From positions 1 to 64,000 of the forward strand of contig CAVSQY010000010.1 in NCBI GenBank assembly GCA_963730285.1: 64,000 bases of DNA, given 5' to 3'. Of this stretch, positions 54,281 through 61,743 are shown in pieces. The stretch is from JARDZU01 sp963730285. Its GTDB lineage: Bacteria; Actinomycetota; Acidimicrobiia; Spongiisociales; ZC4RG35. Both the position numbers and the translations under genes were made by a program. The notes under the pieces are model-generated. The model did no database searches and was not told the origin of the DNA. It was given only the letters and a program-made list of their open reading frames with translations. Position 1 is the first letter of the stretch. Each line of letters starts with the position of its first letter.

Positions 54281-54808
54281 ATGACTGATATCCGGCGCGC
54301 CCCGGTCCCGATGTGGCGCACCTGGCTGGCCATCGCTGTGGGCACAGTCATCCAGATCGTCAGCTTCGGGTCCATCCTGGTCGGAGCGCTCGCCTCGACA
54401 GGCGACCAGCAGGTCGCAGCGGGGCCCGCCTATGCGCTTGGCTTCGGCCTGGTTCCGGTCGTCTTCGTCCTCGTTGCCTTCGTGTCCTCCGTACAGGGCG
54501 CCCCCCTGGCGATCCTCAAGGCCATGGGGCTCTGGCTCATCCTGGCACTGCCGCTTGGTTTGGTGAATCCGGTGGTTGGCCTGTGCGCCGGGTTCTCGGC
54601 CGGGGCCACAGTCACATTGCGAAGACCCGAGGAGCCCAAGAAATGGGCCCGGGCGATCGCCGCGGCGGTGACCGTCGTCTATGTGACCGTCCTGGTGCTG
54701 ATACTCCCTCAAGCCGGCATCTTCGCCGGAGCGGTGACGCCCTTGCTGGCGATGAGAGTCGCCGACGGCTACTCGGATAACAAGACTTCGACCTCGGACG
54801 CCGACTGA
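54281..54808 (+). CDS. Small membrane protein of unknown function
   Basis: This 175-residue protein has five to six helices with short loops and an acidic tail. I recognise no domain. It follows the AglG-like gene after 28 bases on the same strand and may be cotranscribed with the importer. Its 3' end overlaps the convergent DUF4032 gene by 40 bases, an unusual antisense overlap that could limit or coordinate their expression. Confidence 0.65.
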   Translation: MTDIRRAPVPMWRTWLAIAVGTVIQIVSFGSILVGALASTGDQQVAAGPAYALGFGLVPVVFVLVAFVSSVQGAPLAILKAMGLWLILALPLGLVNPVVGLCAGFSAGATVTLRRPEEPKKWARAIAAAVTVVYVTVLVLILPQAGIFAGAVTPLLAMRVADGYSDNKTSTSDAD

Positions 54809-56010
54809 CCCTCCTCCAGGTCGAAGCCCGGCGTCCCGGCCTCCACCCAGTCCTCGAAGGCCTCGTCGTTGTCCACGTCACGCTGCTTGTCGCTGGCCAG
54901 ACGAAATCGGTGTGCAAGAAAGTCGCAGTAGGCCTGGATCGGGTCGCCATCTCTAATCTCGCTGACCCTCTCGACGATCGGCTCGAAGGAGTTGGTCAAC
55001 CACTTGAACACACCGACACTCTTGCCTGACTGCGTGGTGAAGTCTTTCTTGGCCAGGTAGTAGTTCAGATCACTCAGGATGGTACGAGCCTGGTTCTCGG
55101 AGGCGTCGATGCCGCTCATCTGACGCAAGCGCTCCGAATGAAATGTGCGACCGGCGACATGGGCATTCATCCTGACCACGTTGCCCCTCCCGGTCGGGTC
55201 GAGGAAGACGTCGTCGACTGAGAACCCGAGGTCGTTGAGCCTGCCGATCCGCTCCCGGATTTTGTAACCCTCGTTGGTTCCGATCACCAGTTCTTCGGTC
55301 AACTCGGCCCATAGACCGTGATAGCGATGGGAAATGTCTTCTCCCAGGCCGAGATCGGCGGCGTCGAGCTCTACGCCATTCATGGCGGCGATGTCTGCCA
55401 TCTCACCGGCGACGTTCATCTCCATGATCTCGAGATCCTCGTGACGCTGCCCATCGCTGAGTGATGGCCACAAACGCGATGTTTCCCCGTCGATCATGAT
55501 CGCCTCGATCGCCTCGGCGTCGTAGCGGTAGAGCACGTTCGAGAGCGAGCAATCGCCCCAGAAGCACCCGGCGAGATGCAACTCGACCAACATCCCGGCC
55601 AGGGCATCGAGCATCTGAGTTCGGCGTCGGCCAAAGCCGGCACCGGACACCAGGTTTCGATAGGGAAAGGAGTGTTCGACATATCGGGTGATCACCGCTG
55701 CGGCCTGCTCCTCGTGGGGATCGAGCCAAACTCGCTCCACCAACCCGACTGGCTCGGCGGTTCGAGTCGTTGTCTCCTCGAGCTCCCGCAAAATGTGATA
55801 CTCGTTGTGAGCCAGCCGCTGAGGCAGCTCTTTGACCACGAAGATGCCCTCGTCATAGGCCACGAAAGTCACCGGGTGACGGTGTATCCCGGTAGGGACT
55901 TCGACCTGACGCGGGTGGTCCCACACCTCGATCGGCGTCTCCCAGGGAAGATCGAGGAAATCCGGGTAGGTGGGCCGGATCTGGAGATGCGGTATGCCCA
56001 TTGCCCACAT
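54769..56010 (-). CDS. DUF4032 protein with lipopolysaccharide-kinase-like N-terminal region
   Basis: This 413-residue protein has an N-terminal kinase-like fold. FVVKELPQRLAHNEYHILRELEE resembles lobe-1 Lys/Glu, and AGCFWGDCSLSNVLYRYDAEAI, then IMIDGETSRLWPS, resemble the HRD/DFG catalytic loops of WaaP/Kdo-kinase-like proteins. The C-terminal DUF4032 domain (residues ~240-400) contains GKSVGVFKWLTNSFEPI. Members are widespread in actinobacteria and uncharacterised. The start is either 56010 or 56001; neither has a clear ribosome site. Its 3' end overlaps the opposing membrane protein gene. Confidence 0.8.
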   Translation of the reverse strand: MWAMGIPHLQIRPTYPDFLDLPWETPIEVWDHPRQVEVPTGIHRHPVTFVAYDEGIFVVKELPQRLAHNEYHILRELEETTTRTAEPVGLVERVWLDPHEEQAAAVITRYVEHSFPYRNLVSGAGFGRRRTQMLDALAGMLVELHLAGCFWGDCSLSNVLYRYDAEAIEAIMIDGETSRLWPSLSDGQRHEDLEIMEMNVAGEMADIAAMNGVELDAADLGLGEDISHRYHGLWAELTEELVIGTNEGYKIRERIGRLNDLGFSVDDVFLDPTGRGNVVRMNAHVAGRTFHSERLRQMSGIDASENQARTILSDLNYYLAKKDFTTQSGKSVGVFKWLTNSFEPIVERVSEIRDGDPIQAYCDFLAHRFRLASDKQRDVDNDEAFEDWVEAGTPGFDLEEGQSASEVEVLLSE

Positions 56011-56056
56011 GTAAGTCGATCATGAGCCTGTCGATCGGTCGGGAACTCGAGCCTCG

Positions 56057-56935
56057 CTATCCGGCAGACTCGAGGACGGCCAGTGCGAGGCCCCCCGCCA
56101 AGCCCGAAAGGTCACCGAGACCCGGCGTGGCAAGGAGATCGCCTTGATGCTCGGGCAAGCCCGGATACCCCGCCAGTTGGCGGGGGACTTCGCTGACCAA
56201 GGCATCGAAGAGCCCGTCGAGGTTCATCACCCCTCCTCCAATGATGATCCGCGAGGGGGCAATGGCATAGACGATGTCACGCATCAGCTGCGACAGATAG
56301 AAGGCCTCGAGGCGGATGGCCTCGGCCAGGTGCCCCCCATCCAACGAGGCACCCGGCATGCCGAATCGCTCCTCTATCGCAGTCCCCGAAGCCAGGCCCT
56401 CTATACAATCGCCGTGGAATGGGCAGGTGCCGGCGAAAGGGTCGCGGGAGTCCCTGACCGCGATCATGTGCCCCATCTCGGGATGCCCGAGACCATGGTG
56501 GGGCCGCCCCCCGATCACCAACCCACCGCCGATCCCGGTTCCCACGGTCACATAGACGACCGGGTCGTGACCCATGCCCGCCCCCCATGTGAGCTCGCCG
56601 AGCGCGGCGGTGTTGACATCGGTGTCGAAAGCGACGGGAACCCGGAGGCCGTCCAACAGAGCTCCTACCACATCCGCCCCCGACCAACCCGGCTTCGGGG
56701 TTCGGGTCACATGCCCGTACTCGGGGTGATCGGGCCGGAGCTCCACCGGGCCGAAACAGGCAACTCCAACTGTCTGGATCGGATAGGCCTGGAGATGCGC
56801 GATGATGCCACCAAGTGTGATCTCAGGTTCTTCGGTCGGGATCGTCAGTACATCCGAGATCTCACCGGACTCCTCGCCCACGGCACACCTGGTCTTCGTC
56901 CCACCGAGCTCGACCGTCCCATACAGCGCTGTCAC
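56057..56935 (-). CDS. ROK-family sugar kinase (fructokinase/glucokinase-like)
   Basis: This 292-residue kinase starts at GTG with TALYGTVELGGTKTRCAVG (phosphate-1 motif). It has FDTDVNTAALGELTWG, VYVTVGTGIGGGLVIGG and the zinc motif GTCPFHGDCIEGLASG, then SRIIIGGGVM. The arrangement and ELGGTK start fit the fructokinase subgroup of ROK kinases, though glucose is also possible. It is likely to phosphorylate the monosaccharides released by the alpha- and beta-glucosidases of the locus. Confidence 0.88.
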   Translation of the reverse strand: MTALYGTVELGGTKTRCAVGEESGEISDVLTIPTEEPEITLGGIIAHLQAYPIQTVGVACFGPVELRPDHPEYGHVTRTPKPGWSGADVVGALLDGLRVPVAFDTDVNTAALGELTWGAGMGHDPVVYVTVGTGIGGGLVIGGRPHHGLGHPEMGHMIAVRDSRDPFAGTCPFHGDCIEGLASGTAIEERFGMPGASLDGGHLAEAIRLEAFYLSQLMRDIVYAIAPSRIIIGGGVMNLDGLFDALVSEVPRQLAGYPGLPEHQGDLLATPGLGDLSGLAGGLALAVLESAG

Positions 56936-56971
56936 GAGGTGCAATCTAGATGCCGGCCCACGGCGGCCACC

Positions 56972-57000
56972 TTGACATGGCCCCGGACACATTGTTTACT
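56972..57000 (+). promoter_or_regulatory. Consensus promoter of the ilvB-leu leader
   Basis: TTGACA (56972-56977) and TTTACT (56995-57000) are separated by exactly 17 bases. Transcription would start near 57006-57008, just before the leader-peptide ATG at 57011, so that peptide would be nearly leaderless. Confidence 0.75.
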
Positions 57001-57010
57001 TGAACAGCCA

Positions 57011-57058
57011 ATGAAGCGACCCATCAACCCCTCCCAAGTACTCCTGCTTATCGAATAG
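57011..57058 (+). CDS. Branched-chain amino acid leader peptide (ilv attenuator)
   Basis: The 15-residue peptide MKRPINPSQVLLLIE has a run of Val-Leu-Leu-Leu-Ile codons (QVLLLI) directly before its stop. It precedes two hairpins, the second an intrinsic terminator, and then ilvB. This is the classic layout in which low charged tRNA-Val/Leu/Ile stalls the ribosome on the leader and prevents terminator formation. The peptide has no clear Shine-Dalgarno sequence but begins within a few bases of the predicted transcription start. Confidence 0.85.
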   Translation: MKRPINPSQVLLLIE

Positions 57059-57084
57059 CGCGCGCAAAGAACCTTGCGTGCGCT
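57057..57084 (+). promoter_or_regulatory. Leader hairpin preceding the ilvB terminator
   Basis: AGCGCGCGCAA (57057-57067) pairs with TTGCGTGCGCT (57074-57084) across loop AGAACC, 11 pairs with one G-U. It begins at the last bases of the leader-peptide stop, where a stalled or released ribosome would decide whether it folds. It may act as pause hairpin or anti-antiterminator. Confidence 0.7.
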
Positions 57085-57085
57085 C

Positions 57086-57109
57086 AACCCTCCCCTCGGA
57101 GGGTTTTTT
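57086..57109 (+). terminator. ilvB attenuator terminator
   Basis: AACCCTCC (57086-57093) and GGAGGGTT (57098-57105) form the stem with loop CCTC, followed by TTTTTT (57104-57109). It ends 9 bases before the ilvB ATG, so read-through is needed for expression of the cluster. AACCCCTCC in the leader-peptide coding region (about 57025-57033) could compete for the 3' arm when the ribosome is stalled. Confidence 0.85.
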
Positions 57110-57118
57110 GTTACCCAC

Positions 57119-58837
57119 ATGACAGACACGAAATACACCGGATCACACTCACTGATAGAGAGCCTCGAGCACGAAGGCGTCGAGCTGATGTTTGGTGTGC
57201 CCGGAGGCGCCATCCTTCCCGCCTATGACCCCCTCCTGGACAGTCCCATACGGCACGTCCTGGCCCGGCATGAACAGGGCGCCGGGCACATGGCCGAGGG
57301 CTATGCCCAAGCCACCGGACGTGTGGGCGTGGTCATGGCCACCTCCGGGCCCGGGGCCACCAACCTGATAACCCCACTCCAAAACGCCCTGATGGACTCC
57401 ACTCCGATCGTGGCGATCACGGGCCAGGTGGCCACCAGCTCGATCGGAAGCGATGCATTCCAGGAGGCTTACACCACGGGCCTGGCCATGCATTGCACCA
57501 AGCACGCCTACATGGTCACCGATGCGGCGGATATCCCGAACGTCATCCACGAGGCCTTCCATCTGGCGTCCACCGGCCGGCCGGGCCCGGTGTTGGTCGA
57601 CATTCCCAAGGACGTCCTCAACCAGGAGACGACGTGGAGCGAGCCCACGCTGGACAACCTCCCCGGATACAAACCGACCCAGTCGGGACATCCGATGCAA
57701 ATCAGGGCCGCCGTCAAGTTGATCGAGTCAGCAGAGCGGCCCGTGTTGTACGTCGGAGGCGGTGTCCTGAAGGCAAACGCCGCCAGTGAGCTGCTCGCGT
57801 TTGCCGAAGCGGCGAACGCCCCAGTGGTCACGACGCTCATGGCCAGGGGAGCCTTCCCCGACGGTCATCGTCTGGCTCTGGGGATGCCCGGCATGCACGG
57901 CGTCTACACGGCCACCACCGCCATCCAGAAATGTGATGTCCTCGTGAGCGTGGCCGCCCGTTTCGACGATCGGGTCACTGGTGACCCCAATGCCTTCGCC
58001 CCCGACGCCGCGGTCATACACATCGACGTCGACCCCGCCGAGATCGGAAAGGTCCGGACGGCGGAGGTTCCCATAGTCGGCGATGCCCGCTCGGTCCTGG
58101 CCGATCTCCTCTCCGCTCTCGAGAAGTCCCGTGGCGACAAGCCCGCCCCGGAGAGAACGGCCTGGTTCGACCAGCTCACGGTCTGGAAACGCGACTACCC
58201 GCTGTCCTATGAACAGGACCCAGACGGGCCGATCAAGGTCCAGCATTTCATCGAGCGGCTGTATGCCGCCACGGGTGGTGAGGCTGTGATCGCTGCCGGC
58301 GTGGGTCAGCATCAGATGTGGGCTTCGCAGTTCTGGGGCTTCTCCGCCCCCCGCAGCTGGATCAACTCCGGAGGGCTGGGGACGATGGGGTTTGCCGTCC
58401 CCGCTGCCGTCGGCGCCAAGGCAGCGCGTCCCGATGACCTGGTGATCGCTCTGGACGGCGACGGCTGCTTCCAGATGACCCTCCAGGAGCTGATCACCGC
58501 CGCCACCGAGAACATCCCGGTCAAGATCGTCGTGTTCAACAACGGCGGTTACGGCATGGTGAAGCAATGGCAGAACCTCTTCTATGGCGGTCGACTCTCG
58601 GCCACCGACCTCGGAACCACCATCCCTGACTATCCGAAGCTGGCCGAGGCTATGGGGTGTGTCGGGATCAAGATCGACCACCCCACCGAGATCGACGCCG
58701 CCATCGAGAAGGTCCTGGCCATAGTGGACCGGCCGGTCGTGCTCGAAGTGGTGGTCGATCCCGACGAGATGTGCTTCCCGATGGTGCCGGCGGGCGGATC
58801 CAACGATCGCGTCGTGATGAAGTTGGAAGATCTCTGA
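57119..58837 (+). CDS. ilvB: Acetolactate synthase large subunit
   Basis: This 572-residue ThDP enzyme makes acetolactate or acetohydroxybutyrate, the first step to valine, leucine and isoleucine. Motifs include ARHEQGAGHMAEGYA with the catalytic Glu, FDDRVTGDPNAFAPDA in the FAD-binding middle domain, and GDGCFQMTLQELITA with the ThDP/Mg motif GDG-x24+-NN. The start ATG at 57119 is used because upstream in-frame codons lie inside the leader terminator. Its stop shares one base with the ATG of ilvN. Confidence 0.97.
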   Translation: MTDTKYTGSHSLIESLEHEGVELMFGVPGGAILPAYDPLLDSPIRHVLARHEQGAGHMAEGYAQATGRVGVVMATSGPGATNLITPLQNALMDSTPIVAITGQVATSSIGSDAFQEAYTTGLAMHCTKHAYMVTDAADIPNVIHEAFHLASTGRPGPVLVDIPKDVLNQETTWSEPTLDNLPGYKPTQSGHPMQIRAAVKLIESAERPVLYVGGGVLKANAASELLAFAEAANAPVVTTLMARGAFPDGHRLALGMPGMHGVYTATTAIQKCDVLVSVAARFDDRVTGDPNAFAPDAAVIHIDVDPAEIGKVRTAEVPIVGDARSVLADLLSALEKSRGDKPAPERTAWFDQLTVWKRDYPLSYEQDPDGPIKVQHFIERLYAATGGEAVIAAGVGQHQMWASQFWGFSAPRSWINSGGLGTMGFAVPAAVGAKAARPDDLVIALDGDGCFQMTLQELITAATENIPVKIVVFNNGGYGMVKQWQNLFYGGRLSATDLGTTIPDYPKLAEAMGCVGIKIDHPTEIDAAIEKVLAIVDRPVVLEVVVDPDEMCFPMVPAGGSNDRVVMKLEDL

Positions 58838-59346
58838 TGCAGCACACACTGACCGTCCTCGTCGAGGACAAGGCCGGCGTGTTGGCCCGGGTATCCGCCA
58901 TGTTCTCCAATCGCGGTTTCAACATCCACTCCCTTGCCGTGGGGCCCACCCATCAGGAGGGAAGGTCCCGCATCACTCTCGTGGTCGACGCCCCTGAGCT
59001 CGAGCAACTGAAGAAACAGCTCAACAAGCTGGTCAACGTGATCAAGGTCCAGGAGATGGAATCTGCAGAGGCACTGGAGCGCGAGGTCATGATCGTGCGG
59101 ATCAGCGCCCCGCCGTCCAGCCGGGGCGAGGTCCGCGACACCGCCTCTCTCTTCGACGCACGGATCATCGACATCTCCAGCAGCGCCATGACCTTCGAGG
59201 TGGCCGGGACGCCCCAGCACCTCCAGGCTTTTCTCGAGCACCTCTCGCCCTATGGGGTCATCGACCTGGTCAAGTCGGGCCGGATCGCCATGCGCCGCGA
59301 GTCCGAGCTGACACCATCGTCGATGGTGTCAGGAGCGGGGAAATGA
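58837..59346 (+). CDS. ilvN: Acetolactate synthase small (ACT regulatory) subunit
   Basis: This 169-residue subunit has an N-terminal ACT domain starting HTLTVLVEDKAGVLARVSAMF with a GFNIHSLAVGPT valine-binding pattern, and a C-terminal domain starting EREVMIVRISAPPSSRGEV. It confers valine feedback inhibition and stabilises the large subunit. It overlaps ilvB by one base. Its final TGA overlaps the ATG of a small Leu/Ile-rich ORF. Confidence 0.95.
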   Translation: MQHTLTVLVEDKAGVLARVSAMFSNRGFNIHSLAVGPTHQEGRSRITLVVDAPELEQLKKQLNKLVNVIKVQEMESAEALEREVMIVRISAPPSSRGEVRDTASLFDARIIDISSSAMTFEVAGTPQHLQAFLEHLSPYGVIDLVKSGRIAMRRESELTPSSMVSGAGK

Positions 59347-59405
59347 CTCTTTCGACACCGCTCACGACCATCGGCGGGATACATCTGGGCCTCGCCCTTA
59401 TCTAG
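59343..59405 (+). CDS. Candidate leucine/isoleucine-rich leader peptide before leuA
   Basis: The ATG at 59343 overlaps the ilvN stop (ATGA). It opens a 20-residue frame ending GGIHLGLALI before TAG. Five of its residues are Leu and three Ile, concentrated at the end. It ends 65 bases before leuA. GTCGG/CCGAC pairings and further GC-rich pairings follow without a T-run, so control would be at the level of translation or processing rather than intrinsic termination. It is far too small for a normal protein; leader-peptide function is inferred. Confidence 0.5.
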   Translation: MTLSTPLTTIGGIHLGLALI

Positions 59406-59470
59406 CCGGTCGGCCCCGACTCGGGCAGATCGGCGCTCGCATCCCGACGCACTTCAAAAGGAGCAGGACC

Positions 59471-60667
59471 ATGACTGAACATGTGAGGATTTTCGACAGC
59501 ACGCTGAGAGACGGGGAACAGGCCCCCGGGATCGCACTCGACCCCGACGCCAAGGTGACGATCGCAACCCAACTGGAGCGGCTCGGCGTTGACATAATCG
59601 AGGCCGGGTTCCCGGTCTCTTCGCCCGGTGACTTCGAGGCGGTGACTCGCATCGCCCGCGAGGTGCGGGGACCGACCATCGCCGCCCTGGCCAGGGCCCA
59701 GGCAGACGACGTCGAACGAGCATGGGAAGCCATCCGCGACGCAACCGATCCCAGGATTCACGTCTTCCTCGCCACCTCTCCCATCCACATGCAGCACAAG
59801 TTGAGGATGAGCGAGGAGGAAGTCCTCGCCGCGGTGAAGGCCAATGTGGCCCGAGCCCGGGACCACACCGAGAACGTGGAGTACTCACCTGAGGACGCCA
59901 CCAGATCCGAGCCCGACTTCGTGGTAGCCGTTTGTCGGACTGCGGTCGAGGCCGGGGCGACCACCATCAACATCCCCGACACCGTTGGCTATGCCACGCC
60001 GGCCGATTACGGGGCCTTGATCGGCCGAATCGTGACAGAAGTCAAGGGTGGTCGTGACGGGATCGTGATCTCCACTCACTGTCACAACGATCTCGGGCTG
60101 GCCGTGGCCAACTCGCTGGCAGCAGTGAGCGCCGGGGCGAGACAGGTGGAGGGTGCCATCAACGGGATTGGAGAGCGCGCCGGGAACACCTCGATCGAGG
60201 AGGTAGTCATGGCCCTGCGAGTGCGCGAGGACGCCTTCGGGGTGGGGATTTCGGTCTCATCGGAGGAGATCTTCGAGACCTCCCGGCTGGTGTCGGAGAA
60301 GACCGGCTACCCGATTCAGTACAACAAGGCCGTGGTGGGCCGCAACGCCTTCGCCCATGAGTCGGGCATCCATCAGCACGGCGTGCTCCGAGAAAGAACG
60401 ACCTATGAGATCATGACTCCGGCATCTGTCGGGATGGGAGAGTCGATGATCGTGATGGGAAAGCACTCAGGCCGGGCCGCGTTCAAGCACTCTCTGGGGA
60501 AGATAGGTGTGACTTTGAGTGGTCAGTCCTTTGAGACGGCATTCGCCCGCATGAAGGAGACCGCCGATCGGTTCGGCGAGGTGTCCTTGCATCAGATCCG
60601 GCTTATCGTCGATGATGTCGTCTCCGACATGGAGGTATTGGACGGCGTGGCCGCCTCATTCAGATGA
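59471..60667 (+). CDS. leuA: 2-isopropylmalate synthase, catalytic form without LeuA regulatory domain
   Basis: This 398-residue enzyme condenses acetyl-CoA with 2-ketoisovalerate. It has the HMGL-like TIM barrel with DSTLRDGEQAPGIAL and STHCHNDLGLAVANSLA metal ligands, and a communication region ending SLHQIRLIVDDVVSDMEVLDG. Typical LeuA proteins are about 510-520 residues with a C-terminal leucine-binding domain; this one stops after the communication region, and leuB begins inside its last codons (ATGA), so the domain is genuinely absent. Homocitrate or citramalate synthase is an alternative, but linkage to leuBCD favours isopropylmalate synthase. Confidence 0.85.
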   Translation: MTEHVRIFDSTLRDGEQAPGIALDPDAKVTIATQLERLGVDIIEAGFPVSSPGDFEAVTRIAREVRGPTIAALARAQADDVERAWEAIRDATDPRIHVFLATSPIHMQHKLRMSEEEVLAAVKANVARARDHTENVEYSPEDATRSEPDFVVAVCRTAVEAGATTINIPDTVGYATPADYGALIGRIVTEVKGGRDGIVISTHCHNDLGLAVANSLAAVSAGARQVEGAINGIGERAGNTSIEEVVMALRVREDAFGVGISVSSEEIFETSRLVSEKTGYPIQYNKAVVGRNAFAHESGIHQHGVLRERTTYEIMTPASVGMGESMIVMGKHSGRAAFKHSLGKIGVTLSGQSFETAFARMKETADRFGEVSLHQIRLIVDDVVSDMEVLDGVAASFR

Positions 60668-61743
60668 GCAACTATTCGATCGCAGTGGTTCCCGGAGATG
60701 GGACCGGCCCCGAGGTCGTCGCCGAGGCGATGAAGGTTCTCGCGGTCGCCTCGCCCTTGTTCGACATCACGCTCGATTACGTCGAGATGGACCTGGGCGG
60801 GGAGCGATACCTGCGCACCGGCGAGACACTCACCGGCTCCGACCTCGAGACGTTGGGAAATGCCAACGCGATCCTCTTTGGCGCAGTTGGCCATCCCGAT
60901 GTGACACCGGGCATCCTCGAGCAGCAGATCTTGCTCAGGATGCGCCGCGAGCTGGATCAGTTCATCAATCTTCGACCGGTCAAGCTCTACCCCGGCGTCA
61001 CCGGCCCGCTTCGTGATGTGGATGCCGAGGACATCGACTTCGTGGTGGTTCGAGAGAACAGCGAAGGCCTCTACGTGGGCCAGGGCGAGTTCACCGCCAA
61101 AGGCTCGCCCTTCGAGGTGGCCGTGCAACAGTCGGTGAACAGCCGGTTCGCGGTGGAGAGATGCATTCGATATGCCTTCGAGCTCGCCTCCAACCGACCC
61201 CGCCATCACCTCACCATGTGTGGAAAGACGAATGTCCTGACCTACGCCTGGGACCTCTGGGCTCGAGTGTTCGACGAGGTTGCCAGCGAGTATCCCCAGG
61301 TGACGACGTCATATGCCCATGTAGACGCAGCGTGCCTGTGGATGGTCGAGGACCCGTCACGATTCGACGTCATCGTCACCGACAACATGTTTGGCGACAT
61401 CATCACCGATCTCGGCGCCGCCATCCAGGGTGGGTTGGGTATCGCCTCCGGTGCGAACATCAACCCAAACGGCGTCTCGATGTTCGAGCCCATCGGGGGC
61501 ACCGCCCCCGGGTTCGAAGGCACCGGGTTGATCAACCCCCTGGCCGCGATTGGCGCCGCAAGCATGATGCTCGATGTACTCGGTCAACCCGGGGCGGGCC
61601 ACGCAATCGAACAGGCAGTTGGCTCCGTTGCCGGGTCACTGCCGTCGTTGAGGGCCGGTGAGATGGGTATCAGCACGTCGGAAGTGGGCGACATGGTGGC
61701 CGGAATCGTCGCCGAGTCGAGCCCGGCCGGGGTGGCCCGATGA
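60664..61743 (+). CDS. leuB: 3-isopropylmalate dehydrogenase
   Basis: This 359-residue beta-decarboxylating dehydrogenase has YSIAVVPGDGTGPEV at the N-terminus, RENSEGLYVG, KTNVLTYAWDLWARVF and the metal/substrate loop FDVIVTDNMFGDIITDLGAA. The cofactor loop GGTAPGFEGTGLINPLAA resembles NAD-dependent members. It is coupled on both sides (ATGA with leuA and with leuC), which supports IPMDH rather than isocitrate dehydrogenase. Confidence 0.93.
   Translation: MSNYSIAVVPGDGTGPEVVAEAMKVLAVASPLFDITLDYVEMDLGGERYLRTGETLTGSDLETLGNANAILFGAVGHPDVTPGILEQQILLRMRRELDQFINLRPVKLYPGVTGPLRDVDAEDIDFVVVRENSEGLYVGQGEFTAKGSPFEVAVQQSVNSRFAVERCIRYAFELASNRPRHHLTMCGKTNVLTYAWDLWARVFDEVASEYPQVTTSYAHVDAACLWMVEDPSRFDVIVTDNMFGDIITDLGAAIQGGLGIASGANINPNGVSMFEPIGGTAPGFEGTGLINPLAAIGAASMMLDVLGQPGAGHAIEQAVGSVAGSLPSLRAGEMGISTSEVGDMVAGIVAESSPAGVAR

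Noticed and set aside
57001..57118. T-box riboswitch before ilvB
   Set aside because: The leader is under 120 bases and has a coding peptide plus terminator but no T-box sequence or stem I.
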